Below the pieces are notes generated by a model. It saw only the letters and a list, made by a program, of their open reading frames with translations, made no database searches and was not told where the DNA came from. A program made the position numbers and the translations under genes. This document shows positions 25,602-34,184 of a stretch of DNA of 64,000 nucleotides, piece after piece. The stretch lies in the NCBI RefSeq assembly GCF_019426345.1, contig NZ_JAHLLW010000002.1, positions 62,001-126,000 of the forward strand, read 5' to 3'. The DNA is from Marinomonas lutimaris (lineage in GTDB: Bacteria > Pseudomonadota > Gammaproteobacteria > Pseudomonadales > Marinomonadaceae). The stretch's first letter is position 1. Each line of letters opens with the position of its first letter.

Positions 25602-26267
25602 ATGTCTCACTTTCGTGTTCGTTATCAAACCATTGAGTTTGATAAGACCGATATTCATGTGCGTACACTGCGTGATAATCAAGAGTTTTCAGATGACGAC
25701 AATATTGCGTTAAACCTTGGCATTTCATCTGCAGTATGGCCTTTGTTTGGCGTGATTTGGCCATCTGGTGAAGTGCTTGCTCATCTAATGTTTGAACATG
25801 AAATTGATGGTTTAAAAATACTAGAAGTTGGATGTGGTATTGGGTTGGCAAGCTTGGTGCTTAATCATAGATTTGCTAATATTACGGCCACGGACTATCA
25901 CCCTGAAGCAGGCAATTTTCTTAAAGCAAATACGCTACTGAATGGCGATCCGCCGATACCTTTTATTAGGGCGAGCTGGCAAGATCCGAGTACTGACTTA
26001 GGCAAATACGATTGTATTATCGGCAGCGATATTTTGTATGAACGGTTCCATGTCGATCTTTTATCCGCTTTTATTGAAAAGCATGCGGCAGATAATTGTT
26101 TGGTGTTACTGGTGGACCCTGGTCGTGGCCACCATGCTCCTTTCAGTAAAAAAATGATTCTTTTGGGCTATTCTCATCATCAACGAAAACCTGGCGCGAC
26201 AAATTACTTAGCGTCGCCATTTAAAGGGCAAATTTTGTCGTACCAGAAAGGCGTGGCTAAAACCTAA
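25602..26267 (+). CDS. Class I SAM-dependent methyltransferase (protein/small-molecule type)
   Basis: 221 residues. KILEVGCGIGLASLVL is the SAM-binding motif I. The stretch ISSAVWPLFGVIWPSGEVLAHLM before it resembles the METTL/nicotinamide N-methyltransferase-like protein methyltransferase group. GSDILYERFH matches the acidic post-motif of that group. The substrate is unknown. ATG 25602 follows TAGGGCTTCT; the frame opens further upstream at 25548 without a ribosome binding site. It ends at a bidirectional terminator. Confidence 0.82.
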   Translation: MSHFRVRYQTIEFDKTDIHVRTLRDNQEFSDDDNIALNLGISSAVWPLFGVIWPSGEVLAHLMFEHEIDGLKILEVGCGIGLASLVLNHRFANITATDYHPEAGNFLKANTLLNGDPPIPFIRASWQDPSTDLGKYDCIIGSDILYERFHVDLLSAFIEKHAADNCLVLLVDPGRGHHAPFSKKMILLGYSHHQRKPGATNYLASPFKGQILSYQKGVAKT

Positions 26268-26297
26268 ATATCCTAATTTGAGTTATCAATTGAATAT

Positions 26298-26327
26298 AAA
26301 AATGCCGAGCTTTCGTTCGGCATTTTT
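26298..26327. terminator. Bidirectional terminator
   Basis: AAAAATGCCGA paired with TCGGCATTTTT across an eight-base loop. It lies between the convergent methyltransferase and LTA-synthase-like genes. Confidence 0.92.
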
Positions 26328-26338
26328 ATGACGATGAC

Positions 26339-28303
26339 TTATTTGGTTCTGCGTATGTCGTATTTTTTCTCGTTGTAAAGCCAAGTTCCTAACAGTGGAT
26401 GTGCAATGGCTTGGTTTATTAAATCCTCACTGACGTCTTCATCTGGTATTAGGATCGTACTTTCATAGCTGAAGGTTTTTGGCAATTTTTTCGGCTGCAA
26501 TATAACAACTTTACCGTTTTTTAAGAAAGCTTGGTTTTCATTGAATTGCGTAATCGCCCGTCCCACATAATCATCACCGACTTTTGTTAAGTCTTGGCCA
26601 ATCATTGGGTGTTCGGAATCAACGCCAATTAATGATAAAAGTGTTGGCGCTAAGTCTATTTGGCTAGCCAATCGACTATCTCTTTTAGGTTTTATTCCAT
26701 CGCCTATGATTAAAGCAGGTATATGAAAGCTTGGAATGGGCACTAAATCAGAGCGGGTGGTGCGTGCGTCATGATCGGCAACCACTAAGAATACGGTATC
26801 TTTCCAATAGCCCTCTTGTTTTGCCAGTCTAAAAAAGTGACCTATTGAATGGTCTGAGTATTTAACAGCATTCTCTCGAGTCGCTTTTGGTGAATTGTAA
26901 AGCTCAATTTTGTTGTCAGGGAATTCAAATGGGTCGTGGTTTGAGGAACTAAAGACCAAGCTGAAAAAAGGTTTTCCTGTCTTTGATTTTGTGACAAAGT
27001 CTTGATTGGCTTTCGTGAAAAGGTCTTCATCGCTTACTCCCCAAGAGCCTACAAATTCTGGGTTTACAAAGTCTTTCTCTTCGATAATGGAGTTGAAGCC
27101 ATTGCCTAAGAAAAAAGTTTTCATATTATCAAAATGAGCCCCTCCACCATAAATGAAATTGGTGTCATAACCTTGTTTACCAAGTAACTTGGCGATCGTG
27201 AAAAAGTTAGTTTGTGAATTAGGGAGTTTTACTGTGCTTCGCGCTGGAGTAGGAACAAAGCCAGTGATAACTGCTTCTATGCCGCGTACTGAGCGAGTTC
27301 CTGTCGCATATAAATTGTTGAATGACCAAGCTTCAGGCACTAATTTATCGTATTCAGGTGTTAAAGGAAGTCCACCCAGACTGCCAACGAATTGTGCCCC
27401 TAAGCTTTCTTCAAGAATGATAACGAGGTTTTTTGGGCGATCAAAATGTAACGTTGCTTGTTGTGTGTGCAAAGTCGGAAATTCTTCTGATGTAAACTGA
27501 TCTTTTTCTAGCCCCATAGCCTTATGAATTTCAGTAATCACCTTGTCCTGATTCATTTTTGGGTATAGTTCAAATGAGCTTACTTCATCGGCCATTTGAC
27601 TCACCGCATACATAAGTGAATAGGTCGAGTTAAGCGTTAAGCTGTTGACTAGAGGGTCATTAGTAAATGCGGTATAGCTTGGGTTGATTGGTCGGTGTTG
27701 TAGACTGGAACGAGCGCCAAGAAAAGCAAGGCAAAAAATGATCGCAACTAACACGGGGCGCTCGAACCATTTAGGTTGCGGACGGTTGGTTATGCTCTGT
27801 TTTCGGAAAAACTGGTAGGCCAAAATAACAGTGATAGTGGTAATTAATGAGGTTAGAAGTAAAGTGAGCTTATGGCCTTCAATAAGCATAGAAAATACTT
27901 CTTTCGGGTAGAGCAAATATTCTACGAAAAGGCGGTTAGGTCTTAGACTGTATTCTTCAATAAAAGCTGGAGTCGAAGCTTCCATGAAAATGAGTAGAAC
28001 AAAGGTACAGGTTAACCAGACTCGAGTAAGAAAATCCCAAATACGATTGATATAGGGTATGCCAGAGATAAGTAAGCTGATAACCGCTGGTATGCCAATG
28101 ATGTATGAGATGGACGCGATATCGATACGTAAGCCGAAACCAAGCAATGTGATCCAATCGGCAATACTATCGATTCGATCACATTTCCAGATCATCAGTA
28201 ACAAACGGCTTAGGGACAAGCAAAGCAGGGTGAGAGCTAAAAAAAACAAATACGGTCTGAGAGGAGACAGAGCACGTAATATCGAGCTTTTTTCTTTTGG
28301 CAT
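26339..28303 (-). CDS. LTA synthase family protein (membrane sulfatase-fold transferase)
   Basis: 654 residues. About five transmembrane helices lie in the first ~190. A periplasmic sulfatase-type domain follows from ~285: NLVIILEESLGAQFVG (metal site), ATGTRSVRGIEAV (probable catalytic Thr), FSSSNHDPFEFP and FLVVADHDARTTR (metal-binding Asp/His). In Gram-positives this family makes lipoteichoic acid. In Gram-negatives relatives transfer phosphoglycerol or similar groups to periplasmic glycans (OpgB-like) or have unknown targets. It lies 89 bases after the EptA-like gene on the same strand, with an AT-rich inverted repeat just before its start. Confidence 0.88.
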   Translation of the reverse strand: MPKEKSSILRALSPLRPYLFFLALTLLCLSLSRLLLMIWKCDRIDSIADWITLLGFGLRIDIASISYIIGIPAVISLLISGIPYINRIWDFLTRVWLTCTFVLLIFMEASTPAFIEEYSLRPNRLFVEYLLYPKEVFSMLIEGHKLTLLLTSLITTITVILAYQFFRKQSITNRPQPKWFERPVLVAIIFCLAFLGARSSLQHRPINPSYTAFTNDPLVNSLTLNSTYSLMYAVSQMADEVSSFELYPKMNQDKVITEIHKAMGLEKDQFTSEEFPTLHTQQATLHFDRPKNLVIILEESLGAQFVGSLGGLPLTPEYDKLVPEAWSFNNLYATGTRSVRGIEAVITGFVPTPARSTVKLPNSQTNFFTIAKLLGKQGYDTNFIYGGGAHFDNMKTFFLGNGFNSIIEEKDFVNPEFVGSWGVSDEDLFTKANQDFVTKSKTGKPFFSLVFSSSNHDPFEFPDNKIELYNSPKATRENAVKYSDHSIGHFFRLAKQEGYWKDTVFLVVADHDARTTRSDLVPIPSFHIPALIIGDGIKPKRDSRLASQIDLAPTLLSLIGVDSEHPMIGQDLTKVGDDYVGRAITQFNENQAFLKNGKVVILQPKKLPKTFSYESTILIPDEDVSEDLINQAIAHPLLGTWLYNEKKYDIRRTK

Positions 28304-28312
28304 ATCTTATCT

Positions 28313-28343
28313 CTATAAATTATTATATGTGACTAATTTATAG
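28313..28343. repeat. AT-rich inverted repeat before the LTA-synthase-like gene
   Basis: CTATAAATTA and TAATTTATAG are perfect 10-base arms around an 11-base loop, ending 9 bases before the start codon. In the minus-strand mRNA one arm overlaps the AGAGAT ribosome binding region. It could act as an operator or limit translation. Confidence 0.5.
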
Positions 28344-28392
28344 TGAATAAAGTAAAAAAAAGGTAAAAATGGCGTATGTTTTTTTTGTTTTT

Positions 28393-30030
28393 CTACTTGA
28401 TTGCTCGGCATTTTTTGTAAAGATCCAGCTCTGGCTTATAGATGGATGTTGTTACATCCATTATGCCAAGCAGAGAGTGGAAGATGTAATCTTGCGATAT
28501 ACTACTATTCTGAGCTTCATTTTTTAGGCAAGCTTGATCTATATTTTTGGTTTTTTCGAAGTCGTCAGACATCCATAGCATGAGCGGAACTCTGCGTTGG
28601 TAAATTGGGGCAAATGAGTAGGGAAGGCCGTGCAAAAATACGCCATTTTCCCCTAATGACTCACCGTGATCTGAAAGATATAAAAGCCCAGTATTATACT
28701 GGTCGCTAACGCCTTTAAGTTTGTCAATAAGTTTGCTAATGACAAAATCGGTATAATGAATGGTATTATCATAAGAATTTATAATGCTTTCTGAAGAACA
28801 ATTTTCAACATCATTTCTCTGACAATCCGGTGCGAACTTTTTTTGATTGTCTGGATAGCGTTTAAAATAGTTTGGTCCATGGCTTCCCATCAAATGTATA
28901 AAGATAATTCTATTGCCTTGCATGTTGTTAATGTCGGAATCTAAGTTTTCCAATAGAGCCATATCGTAGCAGCTGTTGCCATTACAGAATTCACTTATTT
29001 CTTCACGATTTAATGTTGTTTTAGTTATATTGTCAGCGACATCTTTATCACCGCCATCATTTTCTTTCCAAAGTAATGAAATACCTGCCCTTTTAAGAAT
29101 GTCGATAGCATTATCTTGGTGCTTGGCGATAGATTCCTGGTATTCCTCTCTTGTTAGAGCGGAAAACATACAAGGTACAGATACGGCGGTTGCTGTGCCA
29201 CAAGAGGCGACATCTTTAAATGAAATAACATTTTGTTTGCTAGTGTACTCATTGGTTGGTCTTGGGTAGCCGTTCAATTGATAGTTTTGTGAACGTGCTG
29301 TTTCGCCTAGAACAAAGAAAAATAGCGTTGGCTTTTTTGACGTGTTGCTAGAGATTTGCTTTGCATCTTCACCGATCTTTTTGTAAACCACTGGGCTCGA
29401 AAAATAGGTGTTTCTTATGTATTTATAAGAGCTTGAAAGGTAGTAGGTTGGAACGATCATTTCTTTCAACTCACTGTTTTTCCGACCAATATAGCTTAAA
29501 TCTTTAAAGTAAAAAAAAGCGATAAGAAGAATGATAAGAATAGAAATAAAGATTGATACTAGTTTTTTTATTATACTAACTCGTTTTTTTATCTTCACAA
29601 AAGCCACCACTAATGATGGAATGATACCGGTAATAGTAACCCAAAATATAGAGTGAACACTTAAGTAAGACTTGGCTTCACCAATATCAGTCTCAAAGGT
29701 GTTCTGAATCATTCCATAATCGACAGATATACCATAATTATATATCACATAACTGACTATGCTGGAGGTTAAAATCAGGAAGATAAAAATTGGTTTAGCA
29801 ATATAGGGCCAACTAATCAGATTGAATAAAATATTGGTAATAGCGAATATAAAAATTGGCATGGATAAAAAAAGACCAATATTCATAGAATTAGATTTTT
29901 CTAAAATATCGTATAGCTTGATATAGAATGGAATGTTTATAATTAAAGCATAATATAAAGCAATCAATATGGACAATTGGAAATAGGATGTTTTATTGAT
30001 TTTTAATAATGATTCTAATTTCAAGTTCAT
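28393..30030 (-). CDS. Phosphoethanolamine transferase (EptA/MCR family)
   Basis: 545 residues. Five transmembrane helices lie in the first ~180 and a periplasmic catalytic domain in the rest. The motif FFVLGETARSQNYQLNGYPR (metal Glu) and SCGTATAVSVPCMFS with its catalytic Thr are characteristic of lipid A phosphoethanolamine transferases. MGSHGPNYFKRYP and YLSDHGESLGENG supply the remaining metal ligands, and paired cysteines are conserved. Such enzymes modify lipid A and can lower polymyxin sensitivity; the target here is inferred from family. The gene is distinctly A/T-rich compared with its neighbours, possibly acquired. Confidence 0.9.
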   Translation of the reverse strand: MNLKLESLLKINKTSYFQLSILIALYYALIINIPFYIKLYDILEKSNSMNIGLFLSMPIFIFAITNILFNLISWPYIAKPIFIFLILTSSIVSYVIYNYGISVDYGMIQNTFETDIGEAKSYLSVHSIFWVTITGIIPSLVVAFVKIKKRVSIIKKLVSIFISILIILLIAFFYFKDLSYIGRKNSELKEMIVPTYYLSSSYKYIRNTYFSSPVVYKKIGEDAKQISSNTSKKPTLFFFVLGETARSQNYQLNGYPRPTNEYTSKQNVISFKDVASCGTATAVSVPCMFSALTREEYQESIAKHQDNAIDILKRAGISLLWKENDGGDKDVADNITKTTLNREEISEFCNGNSCYDMALLENLDSDINNMQGNRIIFIHLMGSHGPNYFKRYPDNQKKFAPDCQRNDVENCSSESIINSYDNTIHYTDFVISKLIDKLKGVSDQYNTGLLYLSDHGESLGENGVFLHGLPYSFAPIYQRRVPLMLWMSDDFEKTKNIDQACLKNEAQNSSISQDYIFHSLLGIMDVTTSIYKPELDLYKKCRAIK

Positions 30031-30234
30031 CTGAGATTGCCACTTTTTGCTAAATTAACAGTAAGCATAAGCTTAGTTTCTATTTTTTTTATAGCAACTT
30101 TTCTTTTGTGGATTAAAAAGTATTTTTAGTGTGTTTTTTGTTTTTTGCTGTGGTTTTTTTATATTTTTTTCATATATTGAGTGTGTTTTTGAGAAAAAAT
30201 GGATTTTCGTCTAGGGTAGAGATAATAGGGAGAG

Positions 30235-30278
30235 CAGCCTTTCTTCAATCGCATTAAAATAAGATAGTAGAAAGGCTG
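30235..30278. repeat. Inverted repeat downstream of the 56-residue ORF
   Basis: CAGCCTTTCT and AGAAAGGCTG form perfect 10-base arms with a 24-base loop, about 40 bases past the small ORF's stop codon. There is no T-run on the minus strand, so it is either a poor terminator or an mRNA-end structure. The rest of the 290-base gap before the EptA gene is A/T-rich with no ORF I can support. Confidence 0.45.
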
Positions 30279-30320
30279 AAAGGCGAGTGGGTTTGCATAG
30301 TTAAGAGTAGGAATTTTTGC

Positions 30321-30491
30321 TTAGTCTTTTTTCTCTATGGTGATTTCTAGCGTCTTGCTGTTGCCCGCAAACCACTTCTGTACATAAAGCGACCCCATAA
30401 TTGGGGCTTTTCCTTCTTCAGGTACTTCTTGATAACGCACGCTGTTTTTAGTTTCTTTCTCGTATTCGAATGTGACAGTTGTTTTAGACAT
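30321..30491 (-). CDS. Conserved-looking 56-residue protein of unknown function
   Basis: Begins MSKTTVTFEYEKETKNSVRY and ends KTLEITIEKKD, with TAA at 30321-30323. The pattern (beta strand, PEEGKAPIMGSLYVQKW turn, beta strand) resembles small proteins of about 55-60 residues found in diverse bacteria with no known role. AAGGAAGCAACA precedes ATG 30491. It starts 10 bases after the stop of the methyltransferase gene, so the two are surely cotranscribed. It contains no Cys or membrane segment. It is real by context, spacing and codon usage, but I cannot assign a function. Confidence 0.8.
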   Translation of the reverse strand: MSKTTVTFEYEKETKNSVRYQEVPEEGKAPIMGSLYVQKWFAGNSKTLEITIEKKD

Positions 30492-30501
30492 TGTTGCTTC
30501 C

Positions 30502-31461
30502 TTAATTAGTTAACTTTTCATCAGATGTTTTCTGAAATATAAGTGCTTTTAGTCCGCTTTCGATATCGATATCTAAAAACTCTGGAGGATTAGCGAGTCG
30601 ATATTGATATTCTAAGTTTGGTGCTTCTTCACGCATGCCATCAATTAAAAATTGCGCAGGAATGCTTGGGTCGTTGACACAGGCAAGTACTTGACCATTT
30701 TCGGTTAATAACTCAGGTAAGCGGCGCAATATTTTTTGATAATCTTTAGTTAAAGCAAAGCTGCCACGCTGGAATGTAGGCGGATCTATAATGATAAGAT
30801 CATATTCGCCATATTTTTTGATTTTGCCCCAAGATTTGAAAATATCATGGGCGAAGAATTTCACACAGTTTAAATCATGTTGATTGAGGCGGTGGTTTTC
30901 TCTGCCACGGCTCAGAACCGCTTTAGCCATGTCTAGATTAACCACGAAATCTGCACCACCCGTTATGGCAGCTACAGAGAAGCCACAGGTATAAGCAAAT
31001 AGATTGAGTACGCGTTTGTGTTGGCTGTTTTCTTTTACCCAGCGTCGTCCGTATCGCATATCTAGAAAAAGACCTGAGTTCTGATTCTTACCTAGATCGA
31101 GCTGAAAAAGTAGATCTTCTTCGTTAACGATCTGTTGCTCTTGATAATTCCCCCAGAGGCATTCAGTCGGGCTTCGTTCACGGCTTCGGTGCTGAAGTAA
31201 TAGCGATTGTGCTTTGCTATCGTTCCATTCAGGTTTATTTGTCCAATTGATGATTTCTTCATTCAGTTTGTCTAGTTCATCGAATGTTGGCTCTTTAAAT
31301 AGAGCTACCAAGATTTGCCCTTCAAGCCAGTCTACTGTGATCTGTTCTAAACCTGGAAAACAGCGTCCTCGCCCATGAAATAGTCGTTGAGCACCTTGTG
31401 GAAGTTGGGCTAGCTTGAGCAAAACGTGTTCAGTAAGTGTTGCGAGTGACTGCGTGTCCAT
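30502..31461 (-). CDS. SAM-dependent methyltransferase (RlmI/RlmK-like, PF10672 type)
   Basis: 319 residues from ATG 31461. The C-terminal two thirds is a Rossmann methyltransferase: SGLFLDMRYGRRWV, VLNLFAYTCGFSVAA (SAM loop) and the NPPY-like motif IIDPPTFQRG. This resembles the RlmI/RlmK (YccW) family of rRNA methyltransferases, but it lacks an N-terminal PUA domain and has a different first ~100 residues. Probably an RNA methyltransferase; the modified base is unknown. The start is uncertain because no clear ribosome binding site is visible. It is cotranscribed with the 56-residue ORF. Confidence 0.8.
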   Translation of the reverse strand: MDTQSLATLTEHVLLKLAQLPQGAQRLFHGRGRCFPGLEQITVDWLEGQILVALFKEPTFDELDKLNEEIINWTNKPEWNDSKAQSLLLQHRSRERSPTECLWGNYQEQQIVNEEDLLFQLDLGKNQNSGLFLDMRYGRRWVKENSQHKRVLNLFAYTCGFSVAAITGGADFVVNLDMAKAVLSRGRENHRLNQHDLNCVKFFAHDIFKSWGKIKKYGEYDLIIIDPPTFQRGSFALTKDYQKILRRLPELLTENGQVLACVNDPSIPAQFLIDGMREEAPNLEYQYRLANPPEFLDIDIESGLKALIFQKTSDEKLTN

Positions 31462-31576
31462 AAAATAAGTATTCTGATGGTGATGAAATAAGAGCACGTA
31501 TTTTACTGATAACAAGCCAAGAGGCCAGAAAAAGCCAAAATAAGGTGTTCAGAAGGGAGATGTTCGGTGTTTCGGT

Positions 31577-31615
31577 AGAAAATATTCATCGAGCCATGGT
31601 TGGCTCGATGAATAT
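31577..31615 (-). terminator. Terminator of the PepSY gene
   Basis: A perfect 14-bp stem ATATTCATCGAGCC/GGCTCGATGAATAT with a six-base loop, followed on the minus strand by TTTTC. It begins 20 bases beyond the PepSY stop codon. Confidence 0.88.
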
Positions 31616-31634
31616 AGGGCTGCTAGAAATAAAG

Positions 31635-33029
31635 TTATTGACGCTTCCAGCGATAAACATCAATTAATAAAAAGGCGAGTAAGCTAACGCCCATAACTGG
31701 CATGCTTATACCCAGTGCAATGGCGATTAGTACGGTGATTATTTTTTGTGGACCAGTCAGTCTTGCCCATGCTTGCAATAATGGTTTAGACGTTGATCCG
31801 GCCTGTGGGCGGCGAATCCACCACATTCTGTACCCCCAAATAATCATAAAGCATAGGGATAATCCAAATGCCGTCAGTATTATTTGGTTTACAACACCAA
31901 ACAAAACACCCATGTGAGCATCAATGCCCCAGCGAATCAGCTTGGCAACAATAGGGAAAGTGGCAAAATCGGCACGACTGGTGACAGTCATAGTACTAGC
32001 ATCAACGGCAACACTGTCTACTTGAGTCGGCCAAGATCGATCGATCTCACTTACTCGCCATGCTTTGTCTTTTGTTGATGAAGGTCTTATTTCTAGCTTA
32101 TTGGCATCAATTCCTGCGTCTCTTGCTGCCTTGAGTACACCATCAAACAGAGCATCAACATTTTCAAATTTTTCCGCCGTTTGCTTCTTTGTCTGCATGT
32201 TGTGATGACTTGAATGATTGAGATGATCTGCATGCTCATCTGACATCATCATATTGTGATCTATAGTTGTCAGGTCTTGTGAGACTGAAGGTGTTATCCA
32301 GCCAATGCTATTGCGCAAAGTACTGATGTTATCGCCAGCCCATTTTGACCAAGTTAACCCCGTAATAGAAACAAAGATCAGGCCAACAAAAAGACAAAGA
32401 CCAACTTGATAATGGCGGCGGCGCTTACGCAGATGTTCTGTTTTGTTCGCGAATTCTGCTTTGTTTTTCTTGCCCCCCTTATACCAAAGGAAAAGTCCAC
32501 CAAGCGCTGCAATCCAAAGCCAAGATGCGGCAAGCTCACTGTAATAGCGACCGAACTCTCCCAAGAGCAATTGGCGATGCATAAAGTCTATGGTCGTTCT
32601 AAAGGGTAATACACCGCTTGTACCGTAAACAGGTAAGTTGCCTGTCACTTCAAGTGTGACTGGATCAATAAATATTGCTCTAGCACCAGATAGCTCAGCC
32701 TCTTTATCAAGAAACATCACGCGTGTTGTATCACCTTTTTCTGGTGCTGGGCGAACAGCGAATAGGGTCAGATCTTTTGTTAGCTGAGATTTCGCTACTG
32801 CAATTTGTTGGGAGAGAGGCTTATTCTCGCCCACGCTTTGTGTTGTTAGAACATCTTTATAGATGGCGTTTTCAATTTGTGGCGTAATCACATAGATAGT
32901 TCCCGTGAGAGCCGCTACAAAGATGAATGGGCCTATGAAAAGGCCAATATAAAAATGCAGTCGTGTAATTAAAAGTAGCATCGCATTTGAAGAAGATTCG
33001 GATGCCTTGTTATTCGTTTTTGTCGACAT
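31635..33029 (-). CDS. PepSY-associated TM protein (iron/copper-related membrane protein)
   Basis: 464 residues from ATG 33029. Four transmembrane helices (LHFYIGLFIGPFIFVAALTG near 20; ELAASWLWIAALGGLFLWYK near 165; two C-terminal) alternate with periplasmic PepSY segments. HRQLLLGEFGRYYSELAASW is the family signature. PepSY-TM proteins include flavin-linked siderophore or ferric reductases. The periplasmic loop carries an unusual Met/His-rich insertion (HNMMMSDEHADHLNHSSHHN). The upstream gene codes for another Met/His-rich protein. The longer frame to 33113 lacks a ribosome binding site. Confidence 0.87.
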   Translation of the reverse strand: MSTKTNNKASESSSNAMLLLITRLHFYIGLFIGPFIFVAALTGTIYVITPQIENAIYKDVLTTQSVGENKPLSQQIAVAKSQLTKDLTLFAVRPAPEKGDTTRVMFLDKEAELSGARAIFIDPVTLEVTGNLPVYGTSGVLPFRTTIDFMHRQLLLGEFGRYYSELAASWLWIAALGGLFLWYKGGKKNKAEFANKTEHLRKRRRHYQVGLCLFVGLIFVSITGLTWSKWAGDNISTLRNSIGWITPSVSQDLTTIDHNMMMSDEHADHLNHSSHHNMQTKKQTAEKFENVDALFDGVLKAARDAGIDANKLEIRPSSTKDKAWRVSEIDRSWPTQVDSVAVDASTMTVTSRADFATFPIVAKLIRWGIDAHMGVLFGVVNQIILTAFGLSLCFMIIWGYRMWWIRRPQAGSTSKPLLQAWARLTGPQKIITVLIAIALGISMPVMGVSLLAFLLIDVYRWKRQ

Positions 33030-33182
33030 TGTAATTTCTCGTCTTATAGAAAAGGGCAAAATAACGCCTCTGAGTGACAATCTCACTTTTCTATCATCAT
33101 GAAAGACGCGCACATAAATATCTGTTCAGTGTTGAATCTGAATAGGGCTGCGTCGTTTTTTTTATATAAATTATGGTACTAA

Positions 33183-33704
33183 TTAGACCGAAATTACAGG
33201 TGGTGCTCTGGGGAGAATGGAGGTGAAGGGCACATTATATTTGTGCGAAATAGTCGTCGTTACCATGTTTGGGTAACGGCTTTGTGTTAGTGGAACAAGT
33301 TCAAAGGTTTTGGCGTCCATCCAGTTTAGATGGAAGAGCAGGGAACAATAACCGCAGGCTTCTAATAAATTAGCGCTTTCACCGTGCGCGTGATGCCCGT
33401 GGTGACTAATATGTGCAGAGCTTACTCGTTTTTGCTTGCTGTTCGCTTGCTCGGAAAGCATTTTGGCATGGTCGTGCCCTGGCATACCCATGGCTTCCAT
33501 CTCCATGTTTTCCATAGACATTGGCGCCATGGTTGGCTGGGACGAAAGTGCATTGCTTATTTGTGAGAACAGCGGACCAAAATAAATAAGAAAAACAGCA
33601 AACAAGCAAACACACACAGCGAACTGTGTGAGTTTATTTCGATGGCTCTTGAGTTGAGAGCTTTTTGATTGAAAGTACACTGTGCTTGTCTTTGCTATCA
33701 GCAA
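33183..33704 (-). CDS. DUF2946 family protein, Met/His-rich
   Basis: About 173 residues. An N-terminal helix (FAVCVCLFAVFLIYFGPLF) is followed by a periplasmic segment with MSMENMEMEAMGMPGHDH and HISHHGHHAHGES, then the DUF2946 motif ACGYCSLLFHLNW. The Met, His and Cys clusters look like copper ligands; DUF2946 proteins are often linked to copper transport or homeostasis. The start is uncertain: TTG at 33704, six bases after the DUF2750 stop (translational coupling), or GTG at 33680. It is ~150 bases upstream of the PepSY gene on the same strand. Confidence 0.78.
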   Translation of the reverse strand: MLIAKTSTVYFQSKSSQLKSHRNKLTQFAVCVCLFAVFLIYFGPLFSQISNALSSQPTMAPMSMENMEMEAMGMPGHDHAKMLSEQANSKQKRVSSAHISHHGHHAHGESANLLEACGYCSLLFHLNWMDAKTFELVPLTQSRYPNMVTTTISHKYNVPFTSILPRAPPVISV

Positions 33705-33710
33705 TAGCGA

Positions 33711-34079
33711 CTAGCTTTTAAGATCAGCGGCATGTTCTTCTGCCGAAGAAACAATACATTCACCAGCTAGATTTGGTGCTACACCGACAGAAAAACCATC
33801 CCCTTGCATACCTGGTAGCCATTTTTCAGCCCAGTCTGCGGCGTTAATTTCTAAGCTATTAAAGCCTTGATAATCTTTCTCACCCCAAGCGGTTGCTAAG
33901 GTTTCAGCTGGCCAAATTGGTAATACTTTGTCGCTACCAAGATCTATGATCAAACAGCCTTCAGCGTCAGCAAGTGTCCATACAGAGGTGCCTTTTTTTA
34001 CCAAGTTCAAAACATGGTCATAGCGTTCGCTACTAGGTAAGCGGTAGAAAGTATCATCAAGAAGGATTGGGTTCGACAT
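33711..34079 (-). CDS. DUF2750 family protein
   Basis: 122 residues matching DUF2750: RLPSSERYDHVLNLVKKGTSVWTL near the start, then CLIIDLGSDKVLPIWPAETLATAW and NAADWAEKWLPGM. These are small cytosolic proteins of unknown function with a conserved Trp-rich core. It lies immediately before the DUF2946 gene, nearly overlapping it. The ribosome binding site before ATG 34079 is weak. Confidence 0.78.
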   Translation of the reverse strand: MSNPILLDDTFYRLPSSERYDHVLNLVKKGTSVWTLADAEGCLIIDLGSDKVLPIWPAETLATAWGEKDYQGFNSLEINAADWAEKWLPGMQGDGFSVGVAPNLAGECIVSSAEEHAADLKS

Positions 34080-34095
34080 TGGATTGGCTCAATTC

Positions 34096-34184
34096 GGTAA
34101 GATAAAAAATGGCATCTTACCACATTGACCAAAAGAGTGATTAATTCAATTTTTCTTAATCAATGTGGCAGATAAAAAAACAGG
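34096..34184 (-). other. Inverted repeats after the adenine deaminase gene (possible terminator)
   Basis: Two structures occur in the gap: GGTAAGAT/ATCTTACC (8 bp) around 34096-34121, and CCACATTGA/TCAATGTGG with a long loop around 34119-34171. On the minus strand they are followed by CCATTTTTTATC. They probably end the purine operon, but neither is a classic compact terminator. Confidence 0.5.
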
